A stretch of DNA of 64,000 nucleotides from Adiantum capillus-veneris (Eukaryota; Streptophyta; Polypodiopsida; Polypodiales; Pteridaceae). The position numbers and the translations under genes were made by a program. Position 1 is the stretch's first letter, and each line of letters starts with the position of its first letter. The stretch covers positions 87,411,278 to 87,475,277 of the forward strand of contig CM043967.1 in NCBI GenBank assembly GCA_014529385.2. Direction: 5' to 3'. Positions 37,201 to 45,547 of this stretch are shown here, one piece after another. Below the pieces are notes generated by a model. The model made no database searches, was not told where the DNA came from, and worked only from the letters and a program-made list of their open reading frames with translations.

Positions 37201-37775
37201 GGATCAACACATCCTATCTCATGTGGCTCAAATGCAAAAGCCTTACCATGCTTTGAAAGCATTTCTTTGAAGCACTTTGTCTCCTCCTGTGTTAGAAACT
37301 CCTCGCAACCAATCTGCAACTCTTGAAAAGACTCCTTTGTGAAGGTATGCCCGATCTTTTTAGGATTCCGCAAACTTGGTTGTAAAGAAGCCTGTTCAAT
37401 CTTTTCCCTGTTGTTGGGTGGTAAGGGTGAAGCTACTGGTTTCACCTTCTTTGCTACACTCTTGTATTTAGTTTCAACATGGACTTCTGGGCCTACTGTT
37501 TGGCTTTCTTTAAAGGCTTCTATTACTTGATACATTTCCATAGAGCAAACTTCCACAACTTCATTTTTAAGATGCAAACTAGACCTCATTATAGCATCAA
37601 GCTCACCCATAGTATCTACAAAAGAAACTTGTTCACACAAACCCAAAACATTTTCAGTAGGCTCTAGCAACCCACTCTTTTTCATGCCTATTTGTACATT
37701 ATGCACATATTGCTTCTCACATCTCTTCAAATCTTCAAGTTTTGTAAAACATACTGATCCATTCTTTGTTACCAA
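34287..37775 (-). CDS. pol: Ty3/gypsy pol polyprotein: RT, RNase H, integrase (open, 1162 codons)
   Basis: One uninterrupted frame. The RT core spans about residues 195-400: FTVPKKNGSLRFIQDM, MGDLYSGYDQFQLA, LPQGATNSVAHMMN and the catalytic MPFIDDL at 357-363, FIDD rather than YxDD. RNase H has Asp527 (IVTVDTS), Glu569, Asp594 and Asp638. Integrase has a zinc domain with His758, His765, Cys795 and Cys798. The catalytic triad is Asp825, Asp884 (TADRGE) and Glu919 (NGKSERGH). A GP(Y/F)-type module, WFGPYVVKHV, is near 1068. There is no chromodomain; the tail from about 1111 to 1147 is highly acidic. The frame is entered from gag by a likely -1 shift, so the first Met is not meaningful; it opens upstream near 37870. 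It lies within an element lacking its 5' LTR, so present expression is doubtful. Confidence 0.9.
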   Translation of the reverse strand: MVTKNGSVCFTKLEDLKRCEKQYVHNVQIGMKKSGLLEPTENVLGLCEQVSFVDTMGELDAIMRSSLHLKNEVVEVCSMEMYQVIEAFKESQTVGPEVHVETKYKSVAKKVKPVASPLPPNNREKIEQASLQPSLRNPKKIGHTFTKESFQELQIGCEEFLTQEETKCFKEMLSKHGKAFAFEPHEIGCVDPYIVAPMVIFTIPHVPWNLRPIPVPKAHLPKLVELLNEKIKMGILEPSCAPYSNRWFTVPKKNGSLRFIQDMQPVNKVTIRNVGTGPIVDEFAEAFAGRAIYSMGDLYSGYDQFQLAIESRDLTTMRTPLGLVRMCTLPQGATNSVAHMMNGMNKVLRDFIPQITMPFIDDLPIKGCEENDKDEALDLKGCRRFVVNHINDCDKILSRLEEVNLTLSGKKSMFGVKEVLIVGHMCGPYGRKPCPSKVDAIQRMKETCTNITEVRRFLGACVFYVIWIPHYAHVADPLYQLLRKNQKFKWTEAHVKSMKKLKELLRSATTLRKVDYECQRPVIVTVDTSPTGIGWAIGQDDKEGHRYVVRFGAKVLSARQRNYPQIKRELWGMVTALKSGKEYLIGACVVVETDCLPLLGMITSCSTPDIAMLRWIAYIKSLNPEFKHIAGKDNTVADMLSRARYEDESQMIDEGDDVGTKFYSISHVKGNNVCMTNSLELFLKDLYEGDWLSIGRYLSTLTKQDDWSEQEFKRIRRKAYGYLLRDGYLWKHPKQKGATPQRVTCKKETQVKLMQEFHESLWAGHRGVWATFSKLKEKYWWKGMYKDVFQFVESCVTCQMYSNVRHRDGLHPTYPLAMHYKWVVDLVTMPLGLWQMRYLVLAQEDLTNQVEGRALRAKTTEAVCKFLLDEVICRYGCVGKITADRGELDAEEAREFFSRLGIKLSLTTAYNPEGNGKSERGHPPIIKALAKACEGRVGEWPKLLPYALWADRTTHSSVTGYMPAELMHGQKPVMPIEDTIPTWNVLPWQEGLSREDLLALRIRQLERRPGDIEAAKERLKNSRLKNKDYFDKRHRLRSKAIDKGDWVLVYDSSLDNQHTVMRKFSKRWFGPYVVKHVHENATYSLSELDGTEVKIPIAGKRIKMFKRRGDNDLEDMDEEEERNTGEDQSEHEALESSSEEEDKEDVQSYKETMWHIPEDVQV

Positions 37776-37852
37776 GGAGCTCGTTGAAAATGCTTCACCT
37801 ATTTTTGGATCAGGCGAGACCCTTTTTCTTTCTGTACCACTGCAATCCCGCT

Positions 37853-39517
37853 TTACAATGGTACTTGGCCAAAACCCATCATTTCTCTATGATCATGAAA
37901 CTCTTTGCTCACCTTTGGTAGAGGATGTTCTCTGAGGTTGTCACGATTTCTTTCATGGTTTACACAAACTGTGAGGAATTGGACAGCACGTTTACCATCT
38001 TTGCTACGTATCCTAGCATATGCTGAACCATCGTCCATTACCTTTGTTTCCATTAGAACTCCCACAATGTAGGGCTGTCCAAGGATGAGATGATATGAAG
38101 ATGTATCCTGTACAAAGAAGTTTTGGTCAATCTTTACATCACCTATTGTTACCTTCACACCTGGACATGCTGCATACAATTCACCGGATGAATTGTTTGC
38201 CACTTTTACCATCCAGCCATGATCTGTGTCCATCGGCCATTTGCACTTGTTGTAGAGACTCTTTGACATTATGTTTATTTTTGAACCATGGTCAATCAAG
38301 GCAACAAATGGCTCTTCAAGATCACCTACCTTGACCAAAGTTTCTGTAGTAGCCCTTGCCCAATGACTTCGTGAATAGTAACTCCTAGGAATATCTTCAA
38401 CTTCTTTATCATCATTTGAGAAATACACTTGCTTCACTCTCCCACTAGATTGGTAGCATCCTACCACAGCTCCATCATTCTCCTTATTTTGCAGTTGCAT
38501 CCCTTGTGTCTTTGAGGTTTCCCCTTCAACCTGTGGACGAGAAACTTCAGCAAGGGTTTGCCTCTTTCTCTTGATGATGTCAATGATCTCCTCATGGAAT
38601 TCACGCTTGGCAATGCCAAGAACTTCTCCCAGAGTAAACTCAATCTTGCTATTCAAGATCCTTTCCTCCAAGACTTTCTTTAAATTTGTAGCAACCTCAA
38701 TATCAGATTGTAGTTTATAAGTTGGGCCTTTTGTCTTACCTTTCGTTGGCTCTTTCTTCTTTCCTGTTGTAGACTCCTCCATGAGTACTTCAGGTGGAGA
38801 TGCTCCTTGTGTTGAGGGTGTTTGAGAAGGCATTGAGTCGCTTCTTCCCCCACTTCTAGAAGCTCTTTTTGATGGTCCTTCATCAGCATTCTCACGTCTG
38901 CGCTTCTCTTCTACAATTGCCTCATTTTGTTGGCATTTTGTAATGTAGGCATGCACTGATAATGAGTCCACTGGATCATTCCATCCCGTTTCTAGACGTA
39001 TGCAATCACCTGCTTCATGTAGAATCTCTTTTGTAAGCTTTCCCTTTTTAGCTAATTGCATGACATTTGGCCAAATTTGACCATGATGGTCACTCACTTC
39101 TTCATCACAAAAATGTTCAATTTTTACTCCATAAGTAGCTGCCTCAACTGAAGAGGTGGCATGCTTGGTTGCCATATCTTCAACTAAGGTTTGCATTCCT
39201 CCCTTCCCAAAGTTAGTTCTCAAGGGTAGACCTGTCTCTCTTAAGTGGATTTTACCATCCTTAAAAAAGACAACATCTTTTGACAAAGCATCACTAAAAT
39301 CATCACAATCCCTTCTTACATGGTTTGTACTATCACACCAAATACATCTATTAACAAACCCTTCTTTGGGTTGTTGTCTTTGCCTAGGAAGTGGCCCTGA
39401 TGGTTGGCCTTTTTCTTCAAGCTTTGCAAACTTCACCTTCAAGTCACGCATTCCCTTCACAAGCTCATCTAGCATGGACTCATCAAACTTAGGAGCGATA
39501 AAAGTAGGCTTTACCAT
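37853..39517 (-). CDS. gag: gag C-terminus and protease of the same element (554 codons, 5' truncated)
   Basis: The frame is open but begins inside gag. The decayed sister copy shows about 670 bp more gag sequence upstream. Cys58, Cys61, His66 and Cys71 form a CX2CX4HX4C zinc knuckle (CIWCDSTNHVRRDC). A low-complexity linker follows, then a conserved helix-rich region (FTLGEVLGIAKREFHEEIID). The protease core has VALIDHGSKINIMSKSLY with Asp409 in DHG instead of DSG or DTG, and later YHLILGQPYIVGV. The end is MMGFGQVPL followed by TAA. The sister copy has DQG at the same place. The break at 39518 joins it directly to a different decayed gene. Confidence 0.85.
   Translation of the reverse strand: MVKPTFIAPKFDESMLDELVKGMRDLKVKFAKLEEKGQPSGPLPRQRQQPKEGFVNRCIWCDSTNHVRRDCDDFSDALSKDVVFFKDGKIHLRETGLPLRTNFGKGGMQTLVEDMATKHATSSVEAATYGVKIEHFCDEEVSDHHGQIWPNVMQLAKKGKLTKEILHEAGDCIRLETGWNDPVDSLSVHAYITKCQQNEAIVEEKRRRENADEGPSKRASRSGGRSDSMPSQTPSTQGASPPEVLMEESTTGKKKEPTKGKTKGPTYKLQSDIEVATNLKKVLEERILNSKIEFTLGEVLGIAKREFHEEIIDIIKRKRQTLAEVSRPQVEGETSKTQGMQLQNKENDGAVVGCYQSSGRVKQVYFSNDDKEVEDIPRSYYSRSHWARATTETLVKVGDLEEPFVALIDHGSKINIMSKSLYNKCKWPMDTDHGWMVKVANNSSGELYAACPGVKVTIGDVKIDQNFFVQDTSSYHLILGQPYIVGVLMETKVMDDGSAYARIRSKDGKRAVQFLTVCVNHERNRDNLREHPLPKVSKEFHDHREMMGFGQVPL
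37871..37877 (-). other. Candidate -1 ribosomal slippery heptamer (G GGT TTT)
   Basis: The gag frame on the minus strand reads ATG GGT TTT GGC CAA GTA CCA TTG TAA. A one-base backward slip at G GGT TTT enters the pol frame, which is open from there into the 1162-codon ORF. The sister copy has T TTT TTC one codon further on. Confidence 0.55.
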
Positions 39518-39531
39518 TTTGTCAGAAGGAA

Positions 39532-41063
39532 ATGATCAGATTCTATGAGCTAGAGCATACAGAAGCAAATGGTGTTGTCAGTTTTGTGATAAAGCTTGAT
39601 GAATGTGAGATTGTTAAGAACAGAAAAATTGAGAGGATTTCCATAACTTTAATGAACAGAGCATTGAAACCAAAGAATACCAAGTACTTCAGCGTGCAAT
39701 CGGAGAAGAATGTCTGGTGGCTAGGTGCTTTTGAAGTAGAGAGTGAAGACTTTGATGTTCTAGATTGGGTTTTCCATCAAACAACAATACCCGAAGTCAT
39801 TAATGCACAAGAATTAGGGGAAGAGCTTGAAGTTGAAGAGGTTTGAAGAAGTTACAGGGTGGAATGGCACATGGGAGGAGACCTTAAAACCCTTAAATGT
39901 ATTACAATGTCTCGAAATGAGCTATGGCAGAGAGCCCTTGTCTGTATTGTATGGCATCAGCAAAAGAATGTAATCCTGCAAATTGGAACAAAGCACCCAA
40001 TAGGCATACTCAAGATCCAAACTTCAAAGCAGTTTTAAATATTCCACTTGCTAATGTCCACATATGCACTCTGCATGCTCTTTGCAGAATTGTGGAGAAA
40101 ATTGTACATTTGTATGTGGGGTTTGCCTGGAAGTTACAGCCAAAAGCAGCTAGAGATGCTGCAATCAAATGTATTGAAAGGGTTTTATATCAGAAATTGG
40201 CCTTCACAGTGGTAAGGTTAAGATTGAAACAGACCTGAAGAGGTCTTCAAATGGAAACAATGTGCCTAGAAAGGTATCTGTTGGTGGTGTGAAGGCAAGA
40301 GCTTTCCTAGGGTTTCATGGCAAACTAGGAAAGGTAAATGCCAAGAAGGGTTCATCCAATGTGAAGTATAACCAGTGGAAAGCTCTCCACAATGCCATCA
40401 AAGATCATGGTCTTGAAGGTACATCAAGAAACAAAAAGGCAGAGGTATGGGAATTACTAGACAAAGTATTTTCCTACTGTGATAAGACATCCTGGGGCAA
40501 AAATGATCTGCCAAATTTCAAGAAAGTTCTCAATAACTTCAGAAGTGCAATGAAAGATGCTTGGGATCAGGAATTCACACATTACATGGTAAGTTTTTTA
40601 TTCCTTTTTAATATGTACATACTTTTAGTTTGGAAGCATATGATTAATCTCATACTTACTAATTATTGACACACTTTTACTTTGCTAGCATATAATTTAC
40701 AATCACACTCCCTGGTTTGTAAAGAGATGGGGCTCCCTGTCCATATGGTCTACACAAGGCATGGAGAAATCCCATTATCAAGCAAGAACCAAGTTTTTCA
40801 AGCATACAAGACATGGAGGAGGTGCAGTGAAGGCAAACAACTTGCTTGAGGTTTTCCAATGGTTCTATAGACAAATATGGCATAGAACTAGATCAAAAAT
40901 GACAAAGAAAGCACTACTGAACTCAGATTTAGCAAATGCCTTACACAGGAACAAGCAGAAAAGACAAAATTCATATAATAGTTCATCTGCAAATGAAAAA
41001 TTATTACAATGGCTAGCTACAAGAGAGAGACAAGGTAGAAAGTGGGCCAAAGTACAGGTTTGA
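39532..41063 (+). pseudogene. C-terminal part of a spliced DNA-transposase-like gene (decayed, 5' truncated)
   Basis: Segment 1 (39532-39846) has ISITLMNRALKPKNTKYF and NVWWLGAFEVES. Segment 2 (from 39924) has a Cys-containing SPCLYCMASAKECNPANW followed by IPLANVHICTLHALCRIVEK. Segment 3, after a one-base frame change near 40198, has SNVKYNQWKALHNAIK. An intron of 100 bp (GTAAGT at 40589 to TTTGCTAG at 40688) joins ATG to CAT in phase 0. It restores a frame giving HTPWFVKRWGSLSIWSTQGM and then EKSHYQARTKFFKHTRHGGG, ending at 41063. The order of Cys pair, xxLHxxxRI and later HxPxF...WGxLxxWSxQGxEK recalls a family of metazoan transposon proteins that I know only from memory. The catalytic N-terminal region is missing at the break at 39518. 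Confidence 0.6.
40589..40688 (+). other. Intron in the transposase-like gene
   Basis: GTAAGT donor, T-rich tract, TTTGCTAG acceptor, 100 bp. Removal keeps the reading frame, whereas read-through meets a stop at 40667. Confidence 0.75.
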
Positions 41064-41069
41064 GCAAAG

Positions 41070-42578
41070 TCAGTCTTTTGATGAAGATACATCAACTTCA
41101 CCCCTAAACTTCAGAAACTTCTGCTTATTGTAGCCTATCATTTGTCTCTTGAGGTCCCCAGAGTGGGCAAGCACATAGGATGCCATTGTTGCAAAATAAC
41201 CAGCTCTAGAACCAGTAAGGCCAGGGAAGAATCCAAAAATTCTGATGGCTTCCTCCTTTTCCACCAATATTAACTTCTCTAACCCTGGAGGAAGCTGATA
41301 TGAACCAACAACCTTTGCAAGTGCTTTAATTGCAGGCATTGGCATCAATGGTTCTCTTGTAAACTTGTTATGGAATATAATGACAGTCTCTTTGTTGAGC
41401 TTCCAATAAAGTGTCCCAAGCTCTGGTTCCTTCCTAAATTTAAGGGTCTGGAACCCTTCCCCCTACCAAGGAATTTCTCTGTGTCCAGTATTTCAATCTG
41501 CAAAAATATGTCTTGGTTAATTGTTCAACACATTAATAAGACAGGGCAAAATGGTCATTAACATACCTTAGGAGACTCATCCTCCTCAAACAAGGCAGGT
41601 TCCCATATATCAATGGATCTAGTTGGCCTTACTTCATAATCTCTGGTCTTTTCCTCTCCCATATGCTCTATTTTAAGCCTTTTCTGGATCTCATTGAACT
41701 CCTCTTCAGAAGGTACACCCTGTTGCTCATATCTCAGAACAATGTCCTACACATGCTTTCCAACACTTGAGCTGTCAATAAAATTTTCTGCCTCTATGAC
41801 CAAGACTGCTAAGGGGCAAGGTGAGTAATCAATAAATCCTATGTCATTAGATCCCCACTCAGCCAAAACTGCCAAAGCATAATCTTCCCTTAGATCAAAA
41901 AGATGCTGAATGTCATTCAGCAAAACATATTCCTTTTTGTTAACTTTGTATGTGGAAAATGTTGTTGTGCAATGCAAAGGATCTACATCTTCATCCTCAA
42001 TGTCAGCATTCTCCACTTTAGTGATGTTTTTCTGCTTTAAATTTTGCAATGTCCAGCATCTCAGTGCTTTGTAGCTTCTCTTCCTCTTCATGGAACTCCA
42101 TCTCTATCTCCTCTTTCTCCTGGTCCTCCTCAGCCTGGGAAATCTGCTTTGGAATCTCTTTGCCCTCTGGTGTTGGGAGTACACTGAAGAAAATGATAAG
42201 TCCAAGGTCATAATCTTCCAACTGGCAATGCATATTACCATGAAATTTGCAAGTCTTTATGATCTTTTGCCAGTCTGGATAAAGGCTTGACCACTTCTTT
42301 GCAATACCTGTCCTTTACAAGCTACTTGCTTTGCATATATCAACAAAATGAACAAGATTGTCAAGCCTGTGATCTCTGATCAATTCTGTATATATCTCTT
42401 TCAAGTCACTAATTTGTGTAGAGAAGCCATCCACAAGTGCTTGAAGATCAAAGGCAACATTAAAAATCTGTTTCACACTTTGAAATCTTGTAAGTTCATT
42501 AACTTTGTAAAGAAAAGACATCAACCTCTCATCAGCGGTCTCTTGTATATCCTCTGTATCCATTATGACAATCCACAA
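41070..42578 (-). pseudogene. Convergent unknown gene with one intron (decayed)
   Basis: Reading leftward from an ATG at 42578 (MWIVIMDTEDIQETADERLM), the protein has a helical N-terminus (LTRFQSVKQIFNVAFDLQAL). An in-frame TAA lies near 42315, then a segment with CKFHGNMHCQLEDYDLGL, then a very acidic stretch (EEDQEKEEIEMEFHEEEE). After a frame change near 42020 come KKEYVLLNDIQHLFDLREDY and WGSNDIGFIDYSPCPLAVLV. A 69-bp intron (GTATGT donor at 41566, TTTTTGCAG acceptor at 41498) leads into IEILDTEKFLG. After another frame change the protein ends LKFRGEVDVSSSKD at 41070. I recognise no family. It ends 6 bp from the convergent transposase-like gene, so the two may have been partners. Confidence 0.5.
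41498..41566 (-). other. Intron in the convergent gene
   Basis: The minus strand reads CCTAAG/GTATGT ... TTTTTGCAG/ATTG. 69 bp with consensus sites; the frame is open on both sides. Confidence 0.6.
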
Positions 42579-42830
42579 ATGCTCAGCTGAAAAAGAGAAA
42601 AGAGAAGTCTATCAAGACATTAACCACCCTTCTTTATATCAAGTCTACAAACAAATTAAAAGCATAAAATTGTCAAGCAAATTAAGCGCACAAATTAAGC
42701 GCAAGCAAAAAAGAATTACATAAAATTGTGACATGCTATGTTTGTCACTTGCTATGCGAACTATGAGGGGTTAAGAGAAAATCGGCACTCACTAACTACG
42801 CGCATGGAGTGACACTTGGTACGCGATTTC

Positions 42831-42970
42831 TGTTGAGATTATATGTGAAGCTACTCAATATATGGCTTCTCTATATATGGCACCCTGGTCCCCTCTATAT
42901 ATACACCATCTCATGTGTGTATTCTACACACTTTGGGGTTTCACTTCTGTGTTCTCTCCTTCTCTCAACA
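42831..42970 (+). repeat. Short LTR remnant related to the nested TRIM/LARD element
   Basis: 140 bp starting TGTTGAG and ending CTCTCAACA. It shares GGCACCCTGGTCCCCTCTATATA and ACACACTTTGGGG with the LTRs at 10816 and 13700 (GCACCCTGGTCCCCTCTATA is the conserved core). No PBS follows and no target duplication is visible, so it is a divergent solo LTR or a fragment. The next 370 bases hold nothing that I recognise. Confidence 0.65.
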
Positions 42971-43343
42971 GATGTGTTCTACAACTTTGCAGAAGAATCA
43001 AAAACAAAAAGCAAAAGTTGCTTTTCAGGTATGAGTAGCTTCACATAAAAGCTCAACACGATGTTGTGACCTTTTGCGTCGGCAATTTGAGACATTTTGG
43101 TCGGCTACATTTGGATCTCGTGGTATCCAAGGAGGGGTATGTATTACTATGGCGGACTCTTGACTATTGTGGGCAGAGGTATTATTGTGCCTGGCGTGGC
43201 TCAGTGGATTAGTATGCAAGTTCAGGGTTGTCTCTTGGGTTTTCTGACTCGTCTCTGCGCCCAATGTGGCAAGTGCACATGTAGAGTTTTCATCTCACAT
43301 TGTAGAGTAGTCTCTGCCACATGGAAAGCAACGATACATTGGG

Positions 43344-44697
43344 AACGGCTTCTCTGGGATCCTCAAATTTTGGGTCTCTTTTAAAAATAAGAAAAATAGA
43401 TTCCAATGTCCATTATGGCAGATTTTGATTTAAGATGTTTGATTGGTAGTACTGTAAGGTTCTAAAGTCGTTTTCCATGTTCTTGTAGATCAAACAAAGG
43501 TTTGGTTAAGTTTTTAAACGAATCCACTATTTTTAGCTTTTTTATGCTTTTTATACTTTCAGGTGCTTTTTTGCACAAAGCAAGGCCGAATCTTTAACCT
43601 ACGAGTTCCAAGGAAGCTATGGTTCAATTTTATAAAAATCTCCTTTTTGAGTGCTTTTCATGCTATTTTTGGCTTTTCACCATGATTTTTAGTGCATTTT
43701 AGTGAAAAGCACATTTGCTTTCTTATTCCAGTGGACAAGGAGAACCTGTGGTTCAATTTTAGAAAATATTAACTGTTTTTTTTCTTTTTACACTATTTTT
43801 TGCTTTTTGGTATTTTTTAAAAGCAACGTGCTTTTTAGGATGACCTAAATATAGGAATATTAATTTTAGTGTCCATCGCATTAAAAAATGACCACCCGGA
43901 TAAAAAACGAGATTAAATGAGATTTTCACTAGGAATTATTTTTATAAAAAGAAGTACCGTAAATACGCCGTGGCAGTACGAGAAAGTCATAATTATGTTG
44001 GGACATCACACTGCGACATAGTCTAGTCACAGTTTCATTAGTTGGCCGAATACTTTTTAATCAGCCAATTTTACTGTAAAAATTGAATGGTAAGTGGGAG
44101 AGTTGACTGTCAAAAGCTATACTATGTTTTTAACAAAGTGTCCAAAAGATTGCAACTAAGCCAAGCAAAAGAGGTAGCGCTAGTTCTTCGCTTGGGGCTC
44201 ACTCCAGCTTTTTGCGATGCCTTTAAAATCACATGCAAGTCTCAATTTTTAGTGTCGTCGGTTGTGTCTACTACTGCAAGAAGGCAATACGTTGGAGAGG
44301 GGGAATAGGGAACACACCCTGCACACAAAATGTTTGCCTCTTTATAGCCTAGGGATTCCATAGCACCACTAACCTCTCAAATAACACCTCCAAATTGGCT
44401 AATATGCACTATCAATCCCACTTTAGCATACCGAACTACCGCCTCACAACTTGGAAGAAACACCCTTCAGCATAAACACACCCACACTTCTCAACTCACC
44501 CTTTCAGACTCACAAAACACCCCAATTCTACCCTCTTAGCGACACCCTTCAAGTTGCAGGCAAACCCTCTGCAAACACCGGCAAGTACACAAAAACCAAG
44601 AGAAAAGGAGGGGGGATGGGGAGAGCAACACAAGATGTAGGGGCTAATACTTGGTATCATTGCATAGGGGGGTAGTACAATAGAGTATGCAACTCCA
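43344..44697. repeat. Direct duplication, left copy
   Basis: It matches 45548-48206 almost base for base from AACGGCTTCTCTGGGATC to GTATGCAACTCCA. The last 405 bases (from 44293) are the start of the LTR family seen at 47801, so the duplicated unit includes an old insertion junction. It lacks the CACTA-like insertion present in the right copy. Short open frames at 44087 and 44451 do not look coding. The spacer 44698-45547 has no recognised content. Confidence 0.85.
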
Positions 44698-45547
44698 AAA
44701 TGTCTCAAATTGCCAACGCAAAAGTTTACAACATGGTCTAATGCGGCTCTCACAAAGATGATGCTCCTATAGCATGAGAATGTCAATCTCTATGCCCACA
44801 AGGCATCATTGAATCTCTTGAGGCAATTCAATCGGCTCACGCTAAAATAGGGGCCCATCTAATCCATGCACATTCTATGAGACAATCCTCATGGGGAATG
44901 AGAGAGAACTAATGTTGCAGCAATAGCTAACCACACTATCTTTGAGGCTAGATTGGATGGGGAGTAATCCACATCCAAGTGTCCCCAAGATACGCAAGAT
45001 TGCAAAGACTGTCTAGCCCAGGCCCAAGAAGAGCGTGTCGTGTGTATGGAAACCTCCTCTGTAAGAGAGTCATCATGTATGTATACACAACATAGTGGGC
45101 TCTGCGTGTCACCAAAGAAGTGTACGACAATGTGTCTACATCTTGCCGAGTCTTGAGGTGTCACAAAGAACTTGGCTAGCGGCCACAAAGTCTATATTAA
45201 TTTTGTAACCCCTAGGTCTACAAAGTGGTGAGAGAACTCGAGGGTCTATGCTTGGATCCACTCCATCATCGAGTCCAAAGTCCACTCAAACTGATCCCTA
45301 TCACATAAGGAGAAAGAGAAGACAACCGCTAAGTCTAGGGACTCTATCCCTCTAGATGCAAGGAACAATACATGAACTCTGAAACAAGCTACCTCAAAGT
45401 GTGGAGACAAATTTTAAAACTCCTCAATTCACAAGGAACTACTTCAAAGGGAGATGTCTGCACCCAAAAGGGGGTACGCAATAAGGGTTGTCCCTCTTTT
45501 TCCAAGAGACTTTGTTTGTGGTCCCCCTGTCAAGGGGTCACCGTGTC

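Noticed and set aside
44087-44308. Frame repeated at 47586-47816 (AFCDAFKITCKSQFLV)
   Set aside because: Both copies lie in a direct duplication, so identity is not evidence of coding.
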